A stretch of 64,000 bases of DNA from Labilithrix sp. (GTDB lineage Bacteria; Myxococcota; Polyangia; Polyangiales; Polyangiaceae), in NCBI GenBank assembly GCA_028287035.1, contig JAQBQL010000176.1, positions 1-64,000 on the forward strand, read 5' to 3'. Both the position numbers and the translations under genes were made by a program. Position 1 is the stretch's first letter. Every line of letters starts with the position of its first letter. Below the pieces are notes generated by a model, which worked only from the letters and a program-made list of their open reading frames with translations, was not told the DNA's origin and did not search any database. This document shows, one piece after another, positions 47,149 through 55,606 of this stretch.

Positions 47149-48861
47149 ATGACCGCCACGGCCGACCGTCTGCGCCGGAGGCTGCGGGCCGCCCGCGGGC
47201 TCGACGAGTGTGATCTCCTGCTCGAGAACGTCCGCTACCTTGACGTCTTCTCGTGCTCCTTCGTGACCGGCGACATCGCCATCGCCGACGGGACCATCGT
47301 GGCCTTGTCGTCGTTCGACGGCGGCATCCGCGCGAAGCGGCGCATCGACACGAAGGGCGCGCACGTCGTGCCCGGGTTCATCGATGCGCACGTCCACCTC
47401 GAGAGCTCCCTGCTCGTGCCCGAGAGCTTCCAGCGCTGCGTCCTCCCGCGCGGGACCACCACCGCGGTGTGCGACCCGCACGAGCTCGCCAACGTGCTGG
47501 GGGTGCCGGGCATCCAGTACTTCCTCGACGCGAGCACGCGGCTCGCGCTCGATCTCCGCGTCATGGTCAGCTCGTGCGTGCCGGCCACGGAGTTCGAGAC
47601 CAACGGCGGCGGGACCCTCGACGCCGCGATGCTCACGCCGCTGCTCGCCCACCCCGGCACCCTGGGACTCGCCGAGGTGATGAACGTGCCGGGCGTCCTC
47701 GACGGCGATCCGCTCGTCATCGACAAGCTCGTCGCCTTCGACGGCCGCCCCCTCGACGGTCATGCGCCGCTCGTCAGCGGGCAGGCGCTGTCGACGTACG
47801 CCTGCGCGGGCATCACGTCCTGCCACGAGAGCTCCGAGCTCGGCGAGGCCGAGGAGAAGCTCCGGAACGGCATCGCGGTGTGGATCCGCGAGGGCAGCGT
47901 CGCGAAGGATCTCGATGCGCTCGCGCCGCTCCTCACCCTCGCGACCTCGACGAGCATCGGCTTCTGCACGGACGACCGGAACCCCCTCGACATCCAGCAG
48001 GAGGGCCACGTCGACCACCTGGTCCGGTCGGTCATCCGCAAGGGCGTCGCGCCGGAGGTCGCCTATCGCTCGGCCTCGTGGTCCGTCGCTCGCCACTACG
48101 GCCTGGCCGGTCCCGCGCGGGCGCTCACCCGCGTCGGCGCGATCGCCCCGGGGTACCGCGCCGACCTCGTCATCCTCGACGACGCCGCGACGTGCGCCAT
48201 CCGCGACGTGCTGGTCGCCGGACGCATCGTCCGCGAGACGGAGCTCCCCACGCTTCCCCGCACGAGCGCGCCCGAGAACACGGTGCGCGCCGCCATCCCC
48301 GAGCTCGCCGATCTCGAGGGGCCGGCCGGCACCGTGCACGTGATCGGCGTCCGCCAGGGACGCATCCTCACCGACCGGCACGTGATGAAGAGCGACGACC
48401 CGGGCGTTCGCCGCCTCTCGGTGCTCGAGCGTCACGGCCACGGCAGCAAGCCCGCGAACGGCTACGTGACGGGCTTCGGCGACCTCAGGGGAGCCATCGC
48501 CTCGAGCGTCGGCCACGACAGCCACAACCTGTGCGTGGTCGGTGATTCCCCGCGCGACATGCGTGCGGCGCTCGCCGCCCTCGCCGCGTCGGGGGGCGGC
48601 TTCTGCGTCGTCCGCGACGGCGCGGTGCTCGCGCATCTCCCGCTGCCCATCGGCGGTCTCATGTCCGCCGAGGAGCCTTCGTTCATCGCCCAGCGGCTCG
48701 AGGACCTGCACGCGGCGAGCAAGGCGATCGGGTGCGTCCTGCCGGAGCCCTTCCTGCAGCTCGCGTTCCTCTCGCTCCCCGTGATCCCTAGCCTCAAGCT
48801 CACCGATCGCGGGCTGATGGACGTCGACGCCTTCCGTTTGATCGACGTCCGGGCCGCTTGA
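47149..48861 (+). CDS. ade: Adenine deaminase
   Basis: The 570-residue amidohydrolase converts adenine to hypoxanthine and ammonia in purine salvage. FIDAHVHLESSLLVPESF holds the HxH metal ligands. TTTAVCDPHELANVLG, CVPATEFETNGG, GHAPLVSG, SCHESSELGEAEEKLRNG, FCTDDR and the C-terminal GHDSHNL and GGGFCVV motifs are all specific to bacterial Ade. Length fits the family. The upstream open frame is a shadow; ATG 47149 has the normal N-terminus and a TATACT six bases before it. Confidence 0.96.
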   Translation: MTATADRLRRRLRAARGLDECDLLLENVRYLDVFSCSFVTGDIAIADGTIVALSSFDGGIRAKRRIDTKGAHVVPGFIDAHVHLESSLLVPESFQRCVLPRGTTTAVCDPHELANVLGVPGIQYFLDASTRLALDLRVMVSSCVPATEFETNGGGTLDAAMLTPLLAHPGTLGLAEVMNVPGVLDGDPLVIDKLVAFDGRPLDGHAPLVSGQALSTYACAGITSCHESSELGEAEEKLRNGIAVWIREGSVAKDLDALAPLLTLATSTSIGFCTDDRNPLDIQQEGHVDHLVRSVIRKGVAPEVAYRSASWSVARHYGLAGPARALTRVGAIAPGYRADLVILDDAATCAIRDVLVAGRIVRETELPTLPRTSAPENTVRAAIPELADLEGPAGTVHVIGVRQGRILTDRHVMKSDDPGVRRLSVLERHGHGSKPANGYVTGFGDLRGAIASSVGHDSHNLCVVGDSPRDMRAALAALAASGGGFCVVRDGAVLAHLPLPIGGLMSAEEPSFIAQRLEDLHAASKAIGCVLPEPFLQLAFLSLPVIPSLKLTDRGLMDVDAFRLIDVRAA

Positions 48862-48875
48862 GACGCCGGTGCGTT

Positions 48876-48909
48876 CGCGTATCGTTCGGTCACCGAAAGT
48901 GGATACGCG
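48876..48909 (+). terminator. Nested hairpin between ade and the HEAT-repeat gene
   Basis: CGCGTATC (48876-48883) pairs with GATACGCG (48902-48909). Inside, TTCGG-tca-CCGAA forms a second stem. It lies 15 bases after the ade stop and 30 before the next start. No T tract. It may terminate ade or lie in the leader of the next gene. Confidence 0.5.
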
Positions 48910-48939
48910 TACGCTCGTCTTCCTGAGGGGGCTCGTGCC

Positions 48940-51615
48940 TTGAGCGGGCGGGCCTTCACGCCGGTTCTTCCCGTCCCGGCGGGATCGAGCTGGATGATCC
49001 GCGCGGCCGCGGCGCCCGATCGATTCCTCACGCGCGGGCTGTCGCGCTTCCTCGCGCGAGGAAGGGCGGAGCCGAAGCGCAGCGCGCGCGGCACGAGCCC
49101 GAAGCGCACCGCGAGCGAGCTCCCGGTGGAGCTGCCGCGCGACCTGGCGCACCTGCTCGGGCTGACCGCCGCGCTCCCCGGCGCCGGTCACCGCAGCACG
49201 CGCATCGGAGATTTTCAGCCGGAGCAGAAGCGCGCGACGTTCGCCTCGCTGATCGCCGGCGCACGGCAGACGGCGCTCGGCCGCGCGCGGCTCGCCGCCT
49301 GGCTCGCCGGAGCCATTCCCTTCGGCACCGCGCCGGGCGGAGGCCTCTGGGTGTACGTGCTCGGGAGCGTGACGAGCCCGGCGCGCGGCGCGATCGCCAC
49401 GGTCGATCCCGCCGACCCGTCGATCGCGCGCCTCGAGCAGAAGGACGTCTCCTCGTTCGTCCTCGCCTGTGCGCTCGACGAGAGCGCGCAGGAGGCGAGC
49501 GACGCGGCGGTGGTGATGCAGGCGATGGAGCTCCGCGCGCGGCTCCCCGCGCCGGGCGTCGCCGAACAGGAGAGCGTGCGCGCCGCCTTCGACCGCGCCG
49601 CGGCGCTCGCCGATCTCCTGGCGGGCTCGGACGCGCTCGTGCGCCGCGCCGCGCGGAAGCTCGTCACGCGCGCGTTCGAGCCCCCACACCCGCCGGCCCC
49701 GCGACCGCCGGGAGGAACGGCCGCCGCGCGCAAGGCGGCGCGCACGCGCGGCGCAGAGTGGCCGGAGCCTCCGAGCTCCACGCGGCTCGTGTCCTCGACG
49801 ACCGCGCCCGACCGTCGCGGCGCGCTGGCGCTCGGCGCGCTGGTCGAGGCGTTCTTCCGTGACGAGACGAACGATCTCCCCGAGCTCCTCGCCGCGCAGC
49901 GTGCGAGCGCCGACCTCATCGTCCGCGAGGCCGCCGCCCTGTGCGAGGCCGCGCTCGCCGTTCCCGCGCCGAAGCGCGGGGCGAAGGCGCCGCGCGCCAG
50001 CAAGATCGCCGAGGAGCTCGCCCGCCGGCGCCGCCTCGCCGCGCGCGCCGCGCATGCCGTCACCGTGCCGCCGCCGCCCTCGCTGGCGGAGCGCGCCCTG
50101 TTCACGAAGCAGATCGTCGAGCTCGTGGAGCAGAAGAGGCCGGGCACCGATCCGCTCGCGACGAGCGATCAGCGCGACGAGGCGCTCCTCGCGCTGGGCG
50201 AGCTCGGGGACCGTTCGATCGTCCCGTCGCTCGTGGCGCGCGCGGTCACCGGCGACGTCGGCGCGGTCGACATGCTGGGCGCGCTCGGCGACGTGCGGGC
50301 GGTGGCGCCGCTCGCCGGGCTGCTCGAGCGCGAGCCGCAGCGCTACCGGGTCCTCGAGGCGGCGGCGGTGCGCGCGCTCGCCGCGCTCGGAGCAACGAGC
50401 GCGACCCCCCAGATGCGCGCCCTGCTCGCCGACAACCCGATGCCGAGCTGGCGCGAGGGCATCGAGCGCGGGGTTCTCGTACGCGAGCTCGTGGTGGCAC
50501 TGGGCGAGCTGCGCGACGCTCACGCCGGTCCGCTGCTCCATGCCGTGCTCGACTCGACGAGCCAGGAATACCGCCTCATCGTTCCGCTCGCCGCCCGCGC
50601 GCTGGGCCGCATCTCGTATGCGCCCGCGCTCCCGACGCTCGAGCGCCTCCTCTCGTCACCGAAGGATCCCGTCACGTGCGAGTCGATGTGGGCGGTCGGC
50701 GAGATCGGCCGCGCGCACCGGGGGTCGGCGGAGCGCGCGACCGCTCTCCTCGAGCGTCTCGCCGGCAACGACGCGAGCCTCGAGATCGTGCGTCTCACCG
50801 CGCTCGCCAAGGTGCAGGCGGGCCGCGACGTCCTCGCGGAGAGCGGGATCCGCCGCGCCCTCGAGCGAGGCCTGTGGGAGCCCGCGTTCCGGGCCGAGGA
50901 GACCTCGCGACGGCGCACGTGGGCGCTCCGGTCACTCGAGGAGCTCGCCGCGCTTCACGGGAGCAAGGACGACCGCTCGCACGGCCCCTACTTCCTCGGA
51001 CACGATGCGATCCGCTACTTCGTGACGCGCGATGACCACCGCGTGCGTCGCGCGGCGCAGGACGCTTTTTCGGCGTGGGGTCTCGCGGTACCGGCGACGC
51101 GCCGCTACTACGCTCCGGCGCTGGACGCGCTCGAGAGGCGCGGCGGTCTCGACGCGCTCCACGAGGCGCTCCGCGATCCGCTCGGCATCTTCCGTTACAA
51201 CGTGGCGACGCGGCTCGCCGAGATCGGCGACGCCGCCTCCGTCCGCCCGCTCGCCGAGGCGACGGCGCGGCTCCTCGCCGAGCCCCCGACGTCGACCTAC
51301 GAATACGACGACGCGCCGGCCCATCTCGTCGCGTTCGTGCGCGCCCTCGCCCGGCTGAACCGACCCGAGGGCAACGACGTCCTCATCGAGGGGCTGCGGA
51401 CCGGCCATCACCAGGTGCGGGCCGTCATCGCCGACAACACCCCGGACGACCGGCGGTTCGTGCCCGAGCTCATGGCGATGCTGGGGGATCCACGCAGCTT
51501 CCTCCGCTCGCGCGCCGAGCGATCGCTCATCGCCCTCGGCGTCTCGACGCGGGCCGGCAGCGAAGCGCCGCGAGGCAGCCGGGGAAGCGACGCCCCGGGC
51601 CACGGCGGCCGATGA
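48940..51615 (+). CDS. Large HEAT-repeat protein
   Basis: The 891-residue product is alpha-helical, with many HEAT-like repeats (e.g. ALLALGELGDRSIVPSLVAR, AVAPLAGLLEREP, RVLEAAAVRALAALGATSAT, ESMWAVGEIGRAHRG, FRYNVATRLAEIGDAASVRP). A Pro/Arg-rich segment lies near residues 245-275. No enzyme motif or signal peptide. HEAT solenoids act as protein-binding scaffolds. The TTG start is supported by GAGGGG nine bases upstream; ATG 48994 is an alternative. The stop overlaps the Kir channel gene, so the two products may act together. Confidence 0.8.
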   Translation: MSGRAFTPVLPVPAGSSWMIRAAAAPDRFLTRGLSRFLARGRAEPKRSARGTSPKRTASELPVELPRDLAHLLGLTAALPGAGHRSTRIGDFQPEQKRATFASLIAGARQTALGRARLAAWLAGAIPFGTAPGGGLWVYVLGSVTSPARGAIATVDPADPSIARLEQKDVSSFVLACALDESAQEASDAAVVMQAMELRARLPAPGVAEQESVRAAFDRAAALADLLAGSDALVRRAARKLVTRAFEPPHPPAPRPPGGTAAARKAARTRGAEWPEPPSSTRLVSSTTAPDRRGALALGALVEAFFRDETNDLPELLAAQRASADLIVREAAALCEAALAVPAPKRGAKAPRASKIAEELARRRRLAARAAHAVTVPPPPSLAERALFTKQIVELVEQKRPGTDPLATSDQRDEALLALGELGDRSIVPSLVARAVTGDVGAVDMLGALGDVRAVAPLAGLLEREPQRYRVLEAAAVRALAALGATSATPQMRALLADNPMPSWREGIERGVLVRELVVALGELRDAHAGPLLHAVLDSTSQEYRLIVPLAARALGRISYAPALPTLERLLSSPKDPVTCESMWAVGEIGRAHRGSAERATALLERLAGNDASLEIVRLTALAKVQAGRDVLAESGIRRALERGLWEPAFRAEETSRRRTWALRSLEELAALHGSKDDRSHGPYFLGHDAIRYFVTRDDHRVRRAAQDAFSAWGLAVPATRRYYAPALDALERRGGLDALHEALRDPLGIFRYNVATRLAEIGDAASVRPLAEATARLLAEPPTSTYEYDDAPAHLVAFVRALARLNRPEGNDVLIEGLRTGHHQVRAVIADNTPDDRRFVPELMAMLGDPRSFLRSRAERSLIALGVSTRAGSEAPRGSRGSDAPGHGGR

Positions 51616-52508
51616 TGCAGCCGCGCACCCCGGCGCGTCCCGACCACAACACCTCGCGGCGCACCGCGGTGGTGGTGAGGACGCGCGGCCGTTCCCTCGC
51701 GCCGTGGGAGGACTTCTATCACTGGGTGCTGACGCTGACCTGGCCCCGCTTCTTCGGGTGGCTCACCGTCGCGTATGGCCTCGTGAACCTCCTCTTCGGG
51801 GCCCTCTACTTCGTCATCCCGGGCTCGGTGGCGAACGCAGACGGCTTCTGCGACTGCTTCTTCTTCAGCGTCGAGACGTTCGCGACGATCGGCTACGGCG
51901 AGATGACCCCGGTGGGCGCCGGCGGGCACGCGCTGATGACCGCCGAGGCCTTCGCCGGGATCCTGGCCACCGCCACCATCACCGGCGTGACGTTCGCGCG
52001 TCTGGCGCGGCCCACCGCGAAGGTGCTGTTCTCGGACAAGGCGGTCATCCACACGCGGAACGGCATCCCGCACCTCATGTTCCGGATGGCCAACTGGCGC
52101 CGCAACCAGATCGCCGAGGCCCAGCTCGCCGCGATGGTGCTCCTCACCGAAACCACCGCCGAGGGCGAGACGATGCGCCGTCCCACGCGGCTCGCGCTCG
52201 TCCGCGACGAGAACCCGATGTTCGTGCTCACGTGGACGGCGATGCATCCCATCGACGAGCGCAGCCCGTTCCACGGCGAGGGCGCATTCGAGCGGCTGCG
52301 CGAGATGCGCGCCGAGATCTTCCTCAGCCTCACCGGGCTCGACGACACCTTCGCCCAGACCATCCACACCCGCTACCGGTACTCGCTCGACGACATCGTG
52401 CGCGACGCGCGGTTCGCCGACGTGCTCACCACGTCGGACACCGACGGGGCACGCATCATCGACTTCGACCGCTTCCACGAAATCGAGATCCTCGGAGAAC
52501 GCTCGTGA
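51612..52508 (+). CDS. Inward-rectifier potassium channel (KirBac type)
   Basis: The 298-residue channel has two membrane spans (about 47-70 and 106-130) around a pore helix and the selectivity filter TIGYGEM (residues 92-98). The characteristic FARLARPTAKVLFSDKAVI leads into the C-terminal immunoglobulin-like Kir domain (MFRMANWRRNQIAEAQLAAM, RDENPMFVLTWTAMHPID, SPFHG). It should form tetrameric K+ channels gated by lipids or ligands. ATGA overlap with the HEAT gene and GTGA overlap with the hydrolase gene place it mid-operon. Confidence 0.95.
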   Translation: MMQPRTPARPDHNTSRRTAVVVRTRGRSLAPWEDFYHWVLTLTWPRFFGWLTVAYGLVNLLFGALYFVIPGSVANADGFCDCFFFSVETFATIGYGEMTPVGAGGHALMTAEAFAGILATATITGVTFARLARPTAKVLFSDKAVIHTRNGIPHLMFRMANWRRNQIAEAQLAAMVLLTETTAEGETMRRPTRLALVRDENPMFVLTWTAMHPIDERSPFHGEGAFERLREMRAEIFLSLTGLDDTFAQTIHTRYRYSLDDIVRDARFADVLTTSDTDGARIIDFDRFHEIEILGERS

Positions 52509-53437
52509 CCTTTCAGGAACCCCGCCACGGAACCCGCCTCGAGAAGCGCGCCGACGGCTTCTTCCACCGCCACCTCGACGTCGGAGCCGTCACGCTCCAC
52601 GTCGCCGAGGCCCGGCCCGCCGGACAGGAGGAGGCGGTGCGCGACGACACGCCTCTCGTCGTGTTCCTCCACGGTTTTCCCGAGCTCTGGTGGTCGTGGC
52701 GCCACCAGCTCCGCGCCTTCGCGGGCGCCGGGTTCTGGGCGGTCGCCCCGGATCTGCGCGGCTACAACGAGTCGGACAAGCCGGCGGGCGTCGCCTCCTA
52801 CGAGCTCGAGAAGCTCTCCGGCGACGTCGCGGGCCTCGTCCATGCGCTCGGTCGCAAGCGCGCGATCGTGGTCGGCCACGACTGGGGCGCGGTGGTCGCG
52901 TGGAACGTCGCGGAGCGGTACCCGGAGCTCGTGGAGCGGCTCGGCATCTGCAACGTCCCGCACCCGCTCGCGATGGCGCGCGGCCTGCGCACGCTGCGTC
53001 AGCTGAAGAAGAGCTGGTACATCTTCTTCTTCCAGCTCTCCGGGATCTCGGAGCGAGCGATCGCGGCGCGGGACTTCGAGCGCGTGCGCGAGATGTTCCG
53101 CGAGGACGGCATCCCCAACGACGACCTCGAGCCGTACATCTCCGCGCTGAAGATGCCGGGCGCGCTGACCGCGATGCTCTCCTACTACCGCGCCGCGGTC
53201 CGCCGCGTGCTCGCCGGCCGCCCGCCGGAGGTGAAGACCGTCTCCTGCCCGGTCCTCGTCATCTGGGGCGACAAGGACCGCGCCCTCGGCAAGGAGCTCG
53301 CGGATCCCCCGGCACGCTTCGTCCCGAACGCCCGCGTCGTGCACATCCCCGACGCGACGCACTGGGTGCAGAACTCGGCGCCCGAGGAGGTGAGCCGCCT
53401 CCTCCTCGAGTTCGCCGGGCCGGCGCGCGAAGGCTGA
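52505..53437 (+). CDS. Alpha/beta hydrolase, epoxide-hydrolase type
   Basis: The 310-residue hydrolase has the oxyanion segment FLHGFPELWWSWRHQL, the nucleophile elbow VGHDWGAVVAW with Asp (epoxide hydrolase or dehalogenase type rather than Ser esterase), an acid in IWGDKDRALG and the His in DATHWVQ. The cap domain begins at NVPHPLAM. The HGFPE motif favours epoxide hydrolase. It starts at a GTG overlapping the Kir stop. Why a hydrolase is coupled to a channel is unknown. Confidence 0.9.
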   Translation: MTFQEPRHGTRLEKRADGFFHRHLDVGAVTLHVAEARPAGQEEAVRDDTPLVVFLHGFPELWWSWRHQLRAFAGAGFWAVAPDLRGYNESDKPAGVASYELEKLSGDVAGLVHALGRKRAIVVGHDWGAVVAWNVAERYPELVERLGICNVPHPLAMARGLRTLRQLKKSWYIFFFQLSGISERAIAARDFERVREMFREDGIPNDDLEPYISALKMPGALTAMLSYYRAAVRRVLAGRPPEVKTVSCPVLVIWGDKDRALGKELADPPARFVPNARVVHIPDATHWVQNSAPEEVSRLLLEFAGPAREG

Positions 53438-53458
53438 TCCGGAGGCCCGGATCGCGTC

Positions 53459-53464
53459 TACGAT
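53459..53464 (+). promoter_or_regulatory. Candidate -10 element of the TerB-protein operon
   Basis: TACGAT, 9 bases before the ATG at 53474, no Shine-Dalgarno. Predicts a leader of about 3 bases. Confidence 0.4.
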
Positions 53465-53473
53465 GGGCGCTTC

Positions 53474-54583
53474 ATGGCTCATGGCCCCGCGCCCGTCGAG
53501 CTCTTCGCGGACTGCACGTCGTGCGGTCTCGAGGCCGGCGTCGTGGAGCGCTACGACCCGCTCGTCCCGGCGTGCCGCTTCGCGCTGCCCGCTCGCACGC
53601 GCTGCAAGCTGTGCGGGGTGACGCACGAGGCCTCCTTCTCGCGCGAGCCCGCGGGTCCGCTCCGCGACGTCCCGGCCAACCGCTGTCCCGCGTGTCTCGA
53701 GGAGCTCGGGCCGCGCGCCATCGACGACCATCGCTGCGCGGCGTGCGGGGCCACCGCCGCACTGCACGAGGTCACGCCGGGAGCCACGCTCGACAGCCCG
53801 GAGGCGCTCGCGTCCGCCCTCGAGCAATGGGCGGCGCGCGAAGGATGGCGCTCCGGCCGCGAGCTCGCCGAAGCCGTGTTCGTCGATCCGGACCATGCCT
53901 CGCTCCTCCTCCGCCTGCGGCGCGGTGAGCCGCTCGAGATCGTCGAGGAAGGCAACGGGCGCCTCGGCACGCCGCTGCCGCCCATCCCTCCGCCGCTCGC
54001 GCCGCTGCCTCCGCCGGGAAGCGGCCTCCTGCCGAACGCGAACCCCGACCCCGCGCCGGTCATCCGGTTCTTGCCGACGCCGCCCGCCGGGACCGTGGTG
54101 CCGCTCGAGATGATCGCTCCCGAGTCGCGCCCCTCCGGTCCCCCGCCCCGCTCCGCGCCGCCGCGCGCCATCGTCTACCCGCTGGTGTCGGTGATCGTCG
54201 CCGATGGCGTCGTCCACCCGGCGGAGCGCGCGCTCGTGGACCGCTTCCTCGAGAGCGAGGGTCTCGCCCCGCTCACGGAGGACGAGCTGCGCGTTCATCC
54301 TCCCGAGGAGGTGGCCCACCTCGTCCCCGAAGGTCGCCGCGAGACCGTCGTGCAGCTGATGTGCGAGACGGCGGTGGTCGACGGCAAGGCCGACGAGAGC
54401 GAACGCCGCGTCATCCGCGCGTATGCTGCGGCGTGGGGCGTGCCGGCCCGGAAGGTCGATTACTGGATGTGGGGCTACGAGAGCACCAGCACGAGCTTCG
54501 TCCGCCAGCTGTGGATGAAGCTGCGCCGCCTGGTCCTCTCCGCACGATGGCCGGCGAGTGACCGGAGCGAGGAGGCGCCATGA
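53474..54583 (+). CDS. Zinc-ribbon protein with C-terminal TerB-like domain
   Basis: The 369-residue product has eight N-terminal cysteines in four CxxC pairs (CTSC, CKLC, CPAC, CAAC within residues 14-97), enough for two zinc ribbons. A Pro-rich linker (about 160-225) precedes a TerB-like helical domain (about 230-345: YPLVSVIVADGVVHPAERAL, TAVVDGKADESERRVIRAYA). In TerB proteins the acidic loops bind divalent metal and link to tellurite or stress responses. No membrane span. The stop overlaps the next gene (ATGA). The architecture is seen directly; function is unknown. Confidence 0.75.
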   Translation: MAHGPAPVELFADCTSCGLEAGVVERYDPLVPACRFALPARTRCKLCGVTHEASFSREPAGPLRDVPANRCPACLEELGPRAIDDHRCAACGATAALHEVTPGATLDSPEALASALEQWAAREGWRSGRELAEAVFVDPDHASLLLRLRRGEPLEIVEEGNGRLGTPLPPIPPPLAPLPPPGSGLLPNANPDPAPVIRFLPTPPAGTVVPLEMIAPESRPSGPPPRSAPPRAIVYPLVSVIVADGVVHPAERALVDRFLESEGLAPLTEDELRVHPPEEVAHLVPEGRRETVVQLMCETAVVDGKADESERRVIRAYAAAWGVPARKVDYWMWGYESTSTSFVRQLWMKLRRLVLSARWPASDRSEEAP

Positions 54584-55563
54584 CGAAGCACGACGACACC
54601 GCGGGCACCGTTCCCGGCTGGGCGGCAACGTTCGTCCCCGAGGAATGGGCCTGGTTCATGGCGACGGTCGCCACCGATCTCGACGCGCGGAACGTGAAGC
54701 ACGCGATCGACGTCGACAGCGGCACCGTCGAGACCGAGACCCCGGGCACCGGCGCGCCTCACCTGCTCGGCCTCGCGAACCTCGTGCAGGTGTGCCGCGC
54801 CAACGGTCGGGACCACTGGCCGGCGCTCGTGAAGCACCACTTCGACATCGCGTTCGAGGCCGCCCACACGAACGCCGCGGAGCGCCTCGCGCGCGACTGG
54901 TCGCTCGCGCGCGAGCACGTGAAGCTGCGCCTCTACGTGCGCGACAACCTGCCGGACGTGCCCCTCGTCACGTGGGAGGTCGCCGACGAGCTGCTCGCGG
55001 TGCTGACGTTCGATCTGCCCGAGACGGTCATCTCGGTGCGCCTCGAGGACCGCGAACGGTGGGGCGTCAGCGACGACGAGCTCTACGAGGTCGCGCTCGC
55101 GAACGTGCGCGCCGAGGGGCTCCTCGAGACCCGCACCATCGACCTCGAGGACGACACGAGCCTCCACGTGCTGGAGGGCGGCGCCACGTTCTTCGCCGCG
55201 TCGCACGCGCTCTTCCTGGACGAGTACCTGAAGGGCGCGCAGGGTCCCCACGGCGCCATCCTCGCGCTTCCGCAGCGCCACGCGGTCATCTACCACCCGA
55301 TCCACGATTTGCGGGTGGTGCGGGCGATCGAGGCCATGATCGTGACCGCCACCAACATGTACGTCGACGGTCCGGGCTCGATCAGCTCGGATCTCTACTG
55401 GTTGCCGCCGCGGGCGGACGACAGCTCGCTCGAGGACCTCTCGCACTCGCTCGTCCGGCTCCCCTGCGAGATCCACGGGGGCACGCTGCGCTTCCTGCCG
55501 CCGGTCTCGTTCGCCAGGATGCTCGGCAAGCTCCCGCCCGGACCGCTCGTCCCCGGCGGCTGA
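54580..55563 (+). CDS. Hypothetical protein, DUF1444-like
   Basis: The 327-residue soluble protein has no signal or membrane span. DWSLAREHVKLRLYVRDNLP and a late GAILALPQRHAVIYHPIHD with MYVDGPGSISSDLYW resemble DUF1444-type proteins, whose function is unknown. WGVSDDELYEVALANVRAEG is the clearest family-like segment. It is translationally coupled to the TerB/zinc-ribbon protein, so the two probably form a functional pair. Confidence 0.65.
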   Translation: MTKHDDTAGTVPGWAATFVPEEWAWFMATVATDLDARNVKHAIDVDSGTVETETPGTGAPHLLGLANLVQVCRANGRDHWPALVKHHFDIAFEAAHTNAAERLARDWSLAREHVKLRLYVRDNLPDVPLVTWEVADELLAVLTFDLPETVISVRLEDRERWGVSDDELYEVALANVRAEGLLETRTIDLEDDTSLHVLEGGATFFAASHALFLDEYLKGAQGPHGAILALPQRHAVIYHPIHDLRVVRAIEAMIVTATNMYVDGPGSISSDLYWLPPRADDSSLEDLSHSLVRLPCEIHGGTLRFLPPVSFARMLGKLPPGPLVPGG

Positions 55564-55594
55564 CACATGGCTTCGCTCCGCACGAGCGAGGGCC

Positions 55595-55600
55595 TAGAAT
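55595..55600 (+). promoter_or_regulatory. Candidate -10 element of the CehA-type gene
   Basis: TAGAAT, exactly six bases before the ATG at 55607; TTCGCT (55572-55577) at a 17-base spacing is a weak -35. Confidence 0.55.
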
Positions 55601-55606
55601 CCGGCC

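Noticed and set aside
47071..50541. 1156-codon open frame on the minus strand
   Set aside because: Antisense to ade and the HEAT gene, which have clear family motifs.
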